34,358 nt of DNA from Pyrinomonadaceae bacterium (lineage in GTDB: Bacteria; Acidobacteriota; Blastocatellia; Pyrinomonadales; Pyrinomonadaceae): NCBI GenBank assembly GCA_030838445.1, contig JAUZFQ010000044.1, positions 1 to 34,358 on the forward strand. The letters are read 5' to 3'. The position numbers were made by a program, and so were the translations under genes. Positions within the stretch are counted from its first letter, which is position 1; every line of letters begins with the position of its first letter. This document shows positions 7,608 through 15,568 of this stretch, piece after piece. The notes under the pieces are model-generated. The model was not told the DNA's origin. It worked only from the letters and a program-made list of their open reading frames with translations, and did no database searches.

Positions 7608-7805
7608 TTACTCTAATCCCCTTTCGCTATCTGTGTTGTCGTCAGGAACGCGCCCCTTGAGGGCGGCGATGCCGAAAAGCAGCGCGAGAGACGCCCCTGC
7701 GATGAAGAAGCCCGCGAGCGGGCGTCGTCGCTTCGCTGGCGTGGCCGCCTCCGCTTGAGTCGCGGGCGCGCCCGCCGGTCTCTGTTCCGCGTCCTGCCGA
7801 GTCAT
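7608..7805 (-). CDS. Small single-pass membrane protein, function unknown
   Basis: The track begins this ORF at 7826 (MAAQEGIMTRQ...), but GAGGGA sits 5-6 bases before the internal ATG at 7805, so the protein is probably 65 residues starting MTRQDAEQRPAG. It has an Ala/Pro-rich cytoplasmic head, a positive cluster KRRRP, one transmembrane helix (LAGFFIAGASLALLFGIAAL), and a short acidic tail. The positive-inside rule puts the N-terminus in the cytoplasm. It is the first gene of a two-gene unit with the 97-residue membrane protein and is divergent from enolase, with 183 bp between the starts. No known family is recognised. Confidence 0.65.
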   Translation of the reverse strand: MTRQDAEQRPAGAPATQAEAATPAKRRRPLAGFFIAGASLALLFGIAALKGRVPDDNTDSERGLE

Positions 7806-7910
7806 GATTCCCTCTTGTGCCGCCAACCGAATTAAGAGTTATACACACAGTTCGTCGCGCGGTTGTCTGCAAAATCGTGCAATTGTGTGCGAGGCGCGCT
7901 TTTACTTTGA

Positions 7911-9380
<1,470 letters not shown>

Positions 9381-9388
9381 GCCACGCC

Positions 9389-9562
9389 ATGTTTCAAAGA
9401 AGACACGTCTGGTTGCTCGCGGTCGTCTCAATCGCCGCCGCGTATCTCTCCTACCGCGAGCTTTCCGCGCGCGGCGGTTTTGTGAGCGGCCTCATGATCG
9501 GGGTGCTGCTCTGTAGCTTAGCCATCGCGTGGCTGGAGATGTTCAAAGTGCGGAAGCCTTGA
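9389..9562 (+). CDS. 57-residue two-helix membrane protein between eno and gpmI
   Basis: This gene is not in the ORF track. An ATG 8 bp after the enolase stop opens a 57-residue frame, MFQRRHVWLLAVVSIAAAYL ... GGFVSGLMIGVLLCSLAIAW ... LEMFKVRKP. It has two hydrophobic stretches and positively charged ends (RRH at the start, KVRKP at the end), as expected for a small helical hairpin with both termini in the cytoplasm. It fills most of the gap between enolase and phosphoglycerate mutase, on the same strand, and looks co-transcribed with them. No clear Shine-Dalgarno is seen; translational coupling to enolase is plausible. The function is unknown. Confidence 0.6.
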   Translation: MFQRRHVWLLAVVSIAAAYLSYRELSARGGFVSGLMIGVLLCSLAIAWLEMFKVRKP

Positions 9563-9620
9563 AGCCGCGCGCGTCCGGTTCGATTGTTCGTTCGAGTTTT
9601 AATCCGGGGAGAAATTGACA

Positions 9621-11174
9621 GTGACCGACAGACAAGGGCCGCTCGCGCTCATCGTCCTCGACGGCTTCGGCTACAGCCCCACGCGCGAGGGCAACGCCGT
9701 CGCGCTGGCCTCGATGCCGTTCTACGACGAGATTCGGGAGAAGTACCCGCACACGCTGTTGCAGGCGTCGGGCGAGTGTGTGGGCTTGCCCTCCGGCGTG
9801 ATGGGCAACTCCAACGTCGGCCACCTCTGCCTCGGCGCGGGGCGCGTCCTCAGGACGGACGTCGAGCGCATCAACTACGAGATCGAGTCGGGCGAGTTCC
9901 GGCAGAACGAAGTGCTCAACCGCGCGATGGACAACGCCCTCACAAACAATCGCGCGTTGCACTTGATGGGGCTGCTCTCAGACGGCCTCGTCCACTCGTC
10001 GCAGGAACATCTTTATGCGCTGCTCTCGATGGCGCACGACAAGGGCTTGCAGCGCGTCTACGTCCACTGCTTCCTCGACGGGCGCGACACGCCGCCGATG
10101 TCGGCCTACGGCTACGTCGAGGCGTTGCAGGTGAAGTGCGCCGAGATCGGCTGCGGGCGCATCGCCACGGTCTGCGGGCGCTACTACGCGATGGATCGCG
10201 ACAAGCGTTGGGAGCGCACGCAGCGCGCCTTCCGCATGTTAGTCAACGCCGAAGGGCAGCGCGTGATCGATCCGGTCGCGTCAATCAAGGAGTCTTACGA
10301 ACGCAGCGTGTCGGACGAGTTCGTCGAGCCGATGGTCGTCACGCGCGCGCGCGACGAGGGCGAGCCGGTGGCGACGATACAGGACGGCGACTCCATCGTC
10401 TTCTTCAACTTCCGCGCCGACCGCGCACGCCAGATCACGGCCGCGCTCACGCAAGGCAATTTCGACGGCTTCGACGTGTCGCACCGCCCCGCCGTCGACT
10501 ATGTCTGCTTCGCCGAGTACGACAAGACGTTCAACCTCCCCGTGGCCTTCCCGAAGACTCAGCCCCACAACATCCTCGCCGACGTGTTCGCCTCGGTCGG
10601 CGTGCGCAACTACCGCATGGCCGAGACCGAAAAGTACGCGCACGTCACCTACTTTTTCAACGGCGGCACGGAGCGCGAGTACCCGCACGAACGCCGCCTG
10701 CTGATCCCCTCGCCCAAAGTGGCGACCTACGATCTCGCGCCGGAGATGTCGGCCTTCATCCTCACGGACAAAATCCTGCGCGCCATCGAGGAGAACGAAA
10801 CCGACGTCTTCGTCATCAACTTCGCCAACCCCGACATGGTCGGCCACACCGGCAATCTACAGAAGACCGTCGAGGCCGTCCAACACGTAGACACCTGTCT
10901 GGGGTGGATCATGAAGGCCATGCGCACGGCGCGCGGCCGCACCCTCATCACCGCCGACCACGGCAACTGCGAGCAGATGGTTGACCCGACCACCGGCCAA
11001 CCGCACACCGCGCACACCTCCAACCTCGTCCCCTTCCACCTCATAGACGAAGCCTCGCGCGGCCTCCGCCTGCGCGAAGGCGGCGCGCTCGAAGACGTGG
11101 CCCCCACCATGCTCGGCCTCCTCGGCTTAGAGAAGCCCGCCGAGATGACCGGGCGCGACCTGCGCGAACTTTAA
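9621..11174 (+). CDS. gpmI: 2,3-bisphosphoglycerate-independent phosphoglycerate mutase
   Basis: This Mn-dependent enzyme of the alkaline phosphatase superfamily interconverts 3- and 2-phosphoglycerate, one step before enolase. The N-terminal metal site is LIVLDGFGYSP, and the phosphorylated Ser is in GVMGNSNVGHLCLGAGR. The insert domain has HCFLDGRDTPP. The C-terminal metal ligands are in FVINFANPDMVGHTGN and LITADHGNCEQM. Length (517 residues) is normal for GpmI. The track begins at TTG 9615; GGGGAG ends 9 bases before GTG 9621 but only 3 before the TTG, so I prefer GTG. It sits 58 bp after the small membrane gene in a run with enolase, so two consecutive glycolytic steps are linked. Confidence 0.97.
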   Translation: MTDRQGPLALIVLDGFGYSPTREGNAVALASMPFYDEIREKYPHTLLQASGECVGLPSGVMGNSNVGHLCLGAGRVLRTDVERINYEIESGEFRQNEVLNRAMDNALTNNRALHLMGLLSDGLVHSSQEHLYALLSMAHDKGLQRVYVHCFLDGRDTPPMSAYGYVEALQVKCAEIGCGRIATVCGRYYAMDRDKRWERTQRAFRMLVNAEGQRVIDPVASIKESYERSVSDEFVEPMVVTRARDEGEPVATIQDGDSIVFFNFRADRARQITAALTQGNFDGFDVSHRPAVDYVCFAEYDKTFNLPVAFPKTQPHNILADVFASVGVRNYRMAETEKYAHVTYFFNGGTEREYPHERRLLIPSPKVATYDLAPEMSAFILTDKILRAIEENETDVFVINFANPDMVGHTGNLQKTVEAVQHVDTCLGWIMKAMRTARGRTLITADHGNCEQMVDPTTGQPHTAHTSNLVPFHLIDEASRGLRLREGGALEDVAPTMLGLLGLEKPAEMTGRDLREL

Positions 11175-11251
11175 CGACGCCGGACTAGGAGGAACACGCC
11201 CCGTCGGCTTACACACCTTGCGGGATGACGACGTTTTGCTATCATTCATTT

Positions 11252-11491
11252 ATGGATTACAGCAAGATCATTACCATCGAACCGGGCAAGCGCGGCGGGA
11301 AGCCGTGTATTCGCGGGACGCGCATGACGGTGACTGACGTGCTGGAGTATCTCGCGGGCGGCATGACCGAGGCGGAGATTCTGGCGGACTTCCCCGACCT
11401 CACCGCCGAAGACATTCGCGCCTGTCTCGCGTTCGCGGCAGACCGCGAACGTAAACTCGCGACGCTGCCGGAATATGAAACTGCTGTTTGA
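11252..11491 (+). CDS. DUF433 antitoxin-like DNA-binding protein
   Basis: A 79-residue protein starting MDYSKIITIEPGKRGGKPCI, followed by RGTRMTVTDVLEYLAGGMTE and AEILADFPDLTAEDIRACLA, the full DUF433 winged helix-turn-helix pattern. The track start at 11225 adds nine residues unlike the family, so ATG 11252 is preferred. DUF433 proteins are the usual partners of DUF5615 PIN-like proteins in toxin-antitoxin pairs, and here the 3' end overlaps the DUF5615 gene by 17 bp. It would bind the toxin and probably the pair's own promoter. Confidence 0.9.
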   Translation: MDYSKIITIEPGKRGGKPCIRGTRMTVTDVLEYLAGGMTEAEILADFPDLTAEDIRACLAFAADRERKLATLPEYETAV

Positions 11492-11807
11492 TCAAAACCT
11501 CTCCCCGCGCCTTCCCCGGCTGCTCGCCGACATTTACGCCGATAGCGTCCACGACAGAGAAGTCGGCTTGCGCGATGCGAGCGACAACATTATTTGGGAC
11601 TACGCCAAGTCGCATGGGTTCGCGATTGTTTCCAAAGATTCTGACTTCCAACAACGTAGTCTGCTGTACGGCAGCCCGCCTAAATTTATCTGGCTCCGCG
11701 TCGGTAATTGTACCGTCAAGACGACGGAAGATTTGTTGAGAAAGCACTCGGCGGCGATTCACACTTTCGACTCGGACATTTCTAAGTCTCATCTAATGAT
11801 TCCGTAG
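11475..11807 (+). CDS. DUF5615 PIN-like toxin protein
   Basis: A 110-residue protein beginning MKLLFDQNLSPRLPRLLADI, with VGLRDASDNIIWDYAKSHGF and AIVSKDSDF. Asp6 and the Asp pair in SKDSDF are the conserved acidic residues of the DUF5615 (PIN/Mut7-C-like) nuclease fold, expected to bind a divalent metal and cleave RNA. It overlaps the DUF433 gene by 17 bp, so the pair is translationally coupled. It is intact and of family length, so it could be a functional VapC-like toxin. The RNA target is unknown. The pair is a typical mobile cassette, but no transposon or repeat borders are visible. Confidence 0.9.
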   Translation: MKLLFDQNLSPRLPRLLADIYADSVHDREVGLRDASDNIIWDYAKSHGFAIVSKDSDFQQRSLLYGSPPKFIWLRVGNCTVKTTEDLLRKHSAAIHTFDSDISKSHLMIP

Positions 11808-11829
11808 TTTGCAGGTTGCGCCGTGAGTA

Positions 11830-11858
11830 TTGACAAATGCGCGCGGCGGTCATATCGT
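11830..11858 (+). promoter_or_regulatory. Candidate strong sigma70 promoter upstream of the lipocalin-like gene
   Basis: A perfect TTGACA (11830-11835), a spacer of exactly 17 bases and TATCGT (11853-11858) lie 230 bp before the start of the next gene. It is immediately downstream of the toxin gene, so it probably begins a new transcript with a leader of about 220 nt. I see no known riboswitch in that leader. Confidence 0.5.
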
Positions 11859-12087
11859 TCCCCCGCTTACCAGCTCTGACCAAAGCCTCTGCTGTCGTGA
11901 GCCTCACTTTCCGCGAATGAACCGGGGTTAAGACTCGATCCCACTAGGGCAGCGCACTCGTTGCGGGCAGACCTCGCTGGAAACCTCTCCGGGGCTACTC
12001 TCAAATCGCCCCGCCACCTTCCACACCTCTGCCCGAACCGTCTTGTGAACCAAGACATTCCCACCAACACAACGAAGGAGGTTGAAA

Positions 12088-12471
12088 ATGGCTACAGGTA
12101 CCAGCATCGTCGGAACGTGGCAAAAGATCATCGTGGACTGGGGCTGCGACGGCAGTCAGGCCGCGGCCGCCGCGTTCACCTTTAACGCGAACGGGACGTG
12201 GACGTACCAGTTCGGCGGCGGCTTCTGGATTCAAGTCGAGGGCATGGCCGCGTGGAACTTCAACAACGCCCCCGGCCTGATCTACACGGCGAACGTGACC
12301 CGCAACGCGCTCGTCGGCATCATGGGCTACGCCACATCGGGCAGTTCGACCGGCTGCTTCTACGCACTGCGCACGGCGTCGCCCGCCGCCGTCGCCGTGG
12401 CCGCCTCTGCGGGCGACAAGAAGGCGGACAAGGACGCCGATATCGTCGTCGGCCCGCCGAAGAAGAAGTAG
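12088..12471 (+). CDS. Small lipocalin-like beta-barrel protein, function unknown
   Basis: A 127-residue protein. The ATG at 12088 follows a complete Shine-Dalgarno AAGGAGG by seven bases, so the TTG at 12082 used by the track is rejected. The first ~95 residues alternate polar and hydrophobic residues with Gly/Trp turns: GTSIVGTWQKIIVDWGCDGS, FTFNANGTWTYQFGGGFWIQ, GIMGYATSGSSTGCFYALR. The GTW..., F.FN.DGTW and GxFYA.R pattern resembles lipocalin-like domain proteins that form a small up-and-down barrel. Two Cys (in WGCDGS and TGCFYA) could form a disulphide. There is no signal peptide. The tail is charged and ends GPPKKK. The perfect ribosome site and good promoter suggest high expression. 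The ligand is unknown. Confidence 0.7.
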   Translation: MATGTSIVGTWQKIIVDWGCDGSQAAAAAFTFNANGTWTYQFGGGFWIQVEGMAAWNFNNAPGLIYTANVTRNALVGIMGYATSGSSTGCFYALRTASPAAVAVAASAGDKKADKDADIVVGPPKKK

Positions 12472-12527
12472 GCGTTAACTCAGTCGCCGCCACGGTCACT
12501 CGCCCGTAGCGGTCAAGACCGGCGCAC

Positions 12528-12575
12528 AAGTTTAAGGATTGACGGTCAACGCTGATGGCGTGCGTCCTTAAACTT
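12528..12575. repeat. 11-bp inverted repeat around a small palindrome
   Basis: AAGTTTAAGGA (12528-12538) and TCCTTAAACTT (12565-12575) are perfect reverse complements, enclosing a 26-nt loop that begins with its own palindrome TTGAC-G-GTCAA. There is no T-run, so it is not a typical terminator. It lies about 55 bp past the stop of the lipocalin-like gene and could act as a transcript-end structure. Confidence 0.7.
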
Positions 12576-12624
12576 CGGACTCGCCGGGTTACTGTCAGCA
12601 GAGACATCAAAGGTCTTTTGCGGG

Positions 12625-12700
12625 GGACGCGCCCGCCGAACAATTTTCGGGACGCGACGCCACGGCGTCGCTGCTTGAGAGTTGCCCGGCGGGCGCGTCC
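12625..12700. repeat. Nested palindrome: 14-bp outer stem with inner 8-bp hairpin
   Basis: GGACGCGCCCGCCG (12625-12638) pairs perfectly with CGGCGGGCGCGTCC (12687-12700). In the middle, GCGACGCC (12654-12661) pairs with GGCGTCGC (12664-12671). The result is a cruciform or a stem with an internal hairpin and two single-stranded arms of about 15 nt. Such a layered structure could be a small structured RNA or a palindromic mobile element remnant. No known RNA family is recognised. Confidence 0.75.
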
Positions 12701-12798
12701 TTTCACCGGCCGGATCGTTTATACTCGGCTCAACGTGAGCGGCGAGCCTTGTGCGAAGTTGAACAGACCTGTCGGGCGTGTCCGGCGTGCGGAAAGTT

Positions 12799-13311
12799 AT
12801 GAGAAAGGTTTTAGTGATCGGTTCGGGCGGGGCTGGCAAAAGCACCTTCGCACGGCGACTGGGGGAGATCATCAAGGTCGAAGTCATCCATCTCGACGCG
12901 CTCTACTGGAATCCCGGTTGGGTCGAGACGGACAAGGTCGAGTGGGCGTTGAAGGTCGCAGAGTTGGCGCGGCGCGACGCGTGGGTCATGGACGGAAACT
13001 ATTCCGGCACGCTCGATCTCAGGCTCGCCGCGTGCGACACGTTGATCTTTCTCGACACGGCGCGCCTCGTCTGCCTGTGGCGCGTGTTGAAGCGACGGGT
13101 GATGTACCGCGGCCGGAGCAGGCCGGACATGGCCGCCGGGTGTCGCGAACAATTCGACTGGGAGTTCGCCCGCTGGGTGTGGGATTATCCGAACAAGCAG
13201 CGACCGAAGATGTTGGAGTTGATGCACGAGCACGCTGCCAGCAAGCGCATGATCAGCCTGCGTTCGCCCGCCGAGGCCGAGCGATTCTTGGCCGCCCTCA
13301 GCGACGCCTGA
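12799..13311 (+). CDS. P-loop NTPase, adenylate-kinase-like (FlaR/DNA topology modulation type)
   Basis: A 170-residue single-domain P-loop protein. Walker A is GSGGAGKST at residues 8-16 after MRKVLVI. It is followed by the family signature VEVIHLDALYWNPGW and WVMDGNYSGTLDLRLAACDT, then LIFLDTARLVCLWRVLKRRV with a lid-like basic segment (RGRSRPDMA). This pattern matches small nucleotide kinase-like proteins commonly annotated as DNA topology modulation protein FlaR or AAA ATPase; their substrate is not established. The track start at GTG 12778 adds seven residues; ATG 12799 places Walker A at the usual distance and has GGAAAG just upstream. It stands apart from the following DUF3828 gene by 34 bp on the same strand. 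Confidence 0.85.
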   Translation: MRKVLVIGSGGAGKSTFARRLGEIIKVEVIHLDALYWNPGWVETDKVEWALKVAELARRDAWVMDGNYSGTLDLRLAACDTLIFLDTARLVCLWRVLKRRVMYRGRSRPDMAAGCREQFDWEFARWVWDYPNKQRPKMLELMHEHAASKRMISLRSPAEAERFLAALSDA

Positions 13312-13345
13312 CGAACCGGCGCACGTCGCCGACGACAAGAACCTT

Positions 13346-13876
13346 ATGAAATTCTTACTACTCGCGCCGCTCCTCGCCGTGACGCTCGCGTCAGGCCAGA
13401 CGCTCGCCAAACCTCCGGCGCGCGCCGAGTCGCCGGCCGACTTCGCCGCGCGCTTCTACCGCACATACCTGAAACTCAAAATGAACGGCCTGCCAGACGA
13501 CCGGCAGTACCGCTCGCTCGCGCCGCTCCTTAGCCCAGACCTGCGGCGGCTCATCGAGGCCGCGCGGGTGGAACAGACCGCGGCCATCAAGGCGCACCCG
13601 GACGAGAAGCCGCCGTGGATCGACGGCGACCTGTTCACCAGTCTGCACGAGGGCGCGCAGTCGTTCCGCGTCGGGCGGCCGACGCTGCGCGGCGAGTATG
13701 CGGACGTGCCCGTGCGCCTCGCCTACCGGCGTCGCGGCGTCACGCGTTGGGAGGACACGCTCGTGCTGATTCGCACGCCCGCCGGGTGGCGCGTGTGGGA
13801 CATCAAACTCAACGGCGATTGGCAGTTCAAAAACGGCGACAGCCTGCGCGCCGTCCTCGCGCCGAATCAGCCGTGA
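13346..13876 (+). CDS. DUF3828-like secreted protein
   Basis: A 176-residue protein with a signal peptide (MKFLLLAPLLAVTLASGQTLA) followed by SPADFAARFYRTYLKLKMNG, SLAPLLSPDLRRLIEAA, and a compact alpha/beta domain ending VLIRTPAGWRVWDIKLNGDW and NGDSLRAVLA. The order of AARFY..YL, LSP.L...I, DGDLF.SL.EG and GW.V.DI is that of DUF3828 (NTF2-like fold) exported proteins. No catalytic residues are evident; such proteins are thought to bind small ligands or peptides. It begins a same-strand run with the methyltransferase-like and phosphatase-like genes (gaps of 27 and 45 bp), which could form an operon. Confidence 0.75.
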   Translation: MKFLLLAPLLAVTLASGQTLAKPPARAESPADFAARFYRTYLKLKMNGLPDDRQYRSLAPLLSPDLRRLIEAARVEQTAAIKAHPDEKPPWIDGDLFTSLHEGAQSFRVGRPTLRGEYADVPVRLAYRRRGVTRWEDTLVLIRTPAGWRVWDIKLNGDWQFKNGDSLRAVLAPNQP

Positions 13877-13903
13877 GTCGGCGTCATTTATAATCGAGAG
13901 ACG

Positions 13904-14854
13904 ATGAGCATCACGAAGGCGGCACAGGGGTATTTGAAGCGGTTGGAGCACCGGCTGCAACGGGCGCGCGTCGGGGCGGGGCGGGCGACGTTTTCCAACT
14001 TCGGCGAGGAGCGGATTTTGCGTAAGTACATCGCGGAGTTGCTGCCCGCGGGCACGAGCCGGACGGCCGTGGACATCGGCGCGGGCGACGGCGTGCGCGG
14101 CTCGAACACTTACGCGCTGTTCCGCGAAGGCTGGCGGGGCGTGGGGTTCGAGGGGAGCAACCGCAAGCTCTGCAAGTTGGCGGCGGCCTATAAACATTAC
14201 CCGCGGGTGTCGGCCGCGAATTGCGTGGTCACGCCGTCGAACGTCTGCGCGCTCCTCAACGCCTACGACATCGAGCGCGAGTTCGGCGTGCTCTCGCTCG
14301 ACATAGACAGCTACGACTACTGGGTGCTCGACGCCGTGCTCTCGGAGTTTCGCCCGCGCGTGGTGGTGACGGAGATCAACGAGAAGATTCCGCCGCCCGT
14401 GAAGTTCGTGGTGAGCTACGACCCCGCGTTTCAGATGACGCACCACTTCTTCGGCTACAGCATCCAGAGCCTCTCGGAGTTGGCCGCGCGCCACGATTAC
14501 GCCATCATCGAAGTGGAGTACAACAACGCGTTCCTCGCGCCGCGCGAGTTAGAAGGTGTCCGGCCGCTCGACGCTACGACCGCCTACCGGCGCGGCTATC
14601 TTGAACGCCCCGACCGCCGCGAGAAGTTTCGCGCCAACGAGAACATGGAGATACTGCACACGCTCAGCCCCGCCGAGGCGGTCAACTTTCTCGACGAGTT
14701 TTATGCACAGCACCGGGGCAAGTATGAGTTGAGCGCGGGCGACGACGTGGCGAGCGACGCAGAAGAGAACGCCGGAAGCAGGGCGACGCCGGAGTCTTAT
14801 ACACAAGCCGATACGCAAGCCGACGAGTCCGTGCGCGAGACGGCGCGCGGATAG
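13904..14854 (+). CDS. FkbM-like SAM-dependent methyltransferase-type protein
   Basis: A 316-residue protein. After a basic N-terminal helix, RTAVDIGAGDGVRGSNTYAL is a SAM-binding motif I, followed by GWRGVGFEGSNRKLCKLAAA in the place where motif II carries an acidic residue (Glu of FEGS). FGVLSLDIDSYDYWVLDAVL resembles the SIDIDGNDY signature of FkbM-type or glycan-associated methyltransferases. VVVTEINEKIPPPVKF follows. The last ~50 residues are low-complexity and acidic (DDVASDAEENAGS). A sequence TATAAT lies ten to twenty bases before the ATG, with GAGAGA as a likely ribosome site. The acceptor is unknown; sugar or lipid hydroxyls are plausible in this family. The neighbours do not point to a pathway. 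Confidence 0.7.
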   Translation: MSITKAAQGYLKRLEHRLQRARVGAGRATFSNFGEERILRKYIAELLPAGTSRTAVDIGAGDGVRGSNTYALFREGWRGVGFEGSNRKLCKLAAAYKHYPRVSAANCVVTPSNVCALLNAYDIEREFGVLSLDIDSYDYWVLDAVLSEFRPRVVVTEINEKIPPPVKFVVSYDPAFQMTHHFFGYSIQSLSELAARHDYAIIEVEYNNAFLAPRELEGVRPLDATTAYRRGYLERPDRREKFRANENMEILHTLSPAEAVNFLDEFYAQHRGKYELSAGDDVASDAEENAGSRATPESYTQADTQADESVRETARG

Positions 14855-14899
14855 TCGCCGGTCGGACAAAGTAGTTGCAGTCGGACGGGGGAGGGTAGT

Positions 14900-15436
14900 G
14901 TGGCGTTGTGGTTGATCCAGTGGGCGAAGTCGCGTTCGGAAGAGAACCCGTTCGGCGTGCCGATCCCTAATTTCGCGCAGGTGTCGAAGACGATCTACAG
15001 GGGAGCGCTGCCCGACGAGGAGGGCTATCGCGGCCTCATCGAGCGTGTCGGCGTCGAGCGCGTGTGCAGCATCATCGAGCACGAGGTGCGCGCCGACCGC
15101 GAACGCGCGCTCTCGGCCGGGATCAAAGAGTGGCGTCACATCGCCTTCTCCGACCGCGACGCGCCCGCGCCCGAACGCGTCCGCGAGTGGCTCGACTACA
15201 TCCGCACCGCCGACACGCACGGCGCGCTCTTCACACACTGCCGCGGCGGGCGGCATCGCACGGGGATGCTCATCGCCGTCTACCGCGTCACCGACTGCGG
15301 CTGGACGAAGGAACAGGCGTTCGGCGAGATGCAAAAGTACGGCTGGTACAGCGCACTCGGCCATCGCCCCTTGCGCGATTGGTTCTTCCACACATTCGAT
15401 CCGAAAGACTATGAGAAGAACAATGATGAGCGATGA
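14900..15436 (+). CDS. Dual-specificity/tyrosine phosphatase-like protein
   Basis: A 178-residue protein. TIYRGALPDEEGYRGLI is the typical start of bacterial DSP-type phosphatase domains, and LFTHCRGGRHRTGMLIAVYR contains the HCx5R active-site loop (Cys-Arg-Gly-Gly-Arg-His-Arg) with the following Thr. The candidate general acid is in FSDRDAPAPERV, where the usual DxxxP loop falls. It should hydrolyse phosphomonoesters on protein Tyr/Ser/Thr or on lipids or nucleotides. The start is GTG 14900, with a GGGGGAGGG purine tract just upstream. It is transcribed toward the membrane-anchored kinase-like gene, with family A element A2 in the 117-bp gap. That pairing is suggestive but not proof of a shared pathway. 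Confidence 0.85.
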   Translation: MALWLIQWAKSRSEENPFGVPIPNFAQVSKTIYRGALPDEEGYRGLIERVGVERVCSIIEHEVRADRERALSAGIKEWRHIAFSDRDAPAPERVREWLDYIRTADTHGALFTHCRGGRHRTGMLIAVYRVTDCGWTKEQAFGEMQKYGWYSALGHRPLRDWFFHTFDPKDYEKNNDER

Positions 15437-15450
15437 ATGGTGAAGAGACT

Positions 15451-15568
15451 GTCCGTTGTCCGTGGTCAGTAGTCCGTTGTCCGTTGTTCAATCTCTTCTT
15501 TAGCAACTCGCGTGATTGACACATGCAACTGACCACTGACCACTGCCTACTGCCTACTGCCTACCGCC
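15451..15568 (+). repeat. Family A heptamer-array palindrome, copy A2
   Basis: Six left units (GTCCGTT, GTCCGTG, GTCAGTA, GTCCGTT, GTCCGTT, GTTCAAT), a 34-nt core with TCTTTAGCAACT, and six inverted units (AACTGAC, CACTGAC, CACTGCC, TACTGCC, TACTGCC, TACCGCC). The right array runs into the 3' end of the minus-strand kinase-like gene: its TAG stop (15554-15556) and last few codons are array sequence. It is placed between two convergent genes, where a hairpin could act as a bidirectional terminator. Confidence 0.9.

Larger units (their letters stand above)
12472..12798. other. 327-bp intergenic region rich in inverted repeats
   Basis: No protein gene is supported here; the ORFs in the track across it are compositional shadows. 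It contains two separate palindromic elements (listed individually) and no evident sigma70 promoter. The GTG at 12778, used by the track to start the P-loop gene, falls inside it. Confidence 0.6.

Noticed and set aside
9584-10984. 466-aa plus-strand ORF overlapping gpmI
   Set aside because: Shifted frame of gpmI; Arg-rich with no motifs, while the gpmI frame has all catalytic signatures.
11252-11807. Toxin-antitoxin cassette as a mobile element with borders
   Set aside because: No terminal repeats, integrase or transposase near the pair; listed only as a gene pair.
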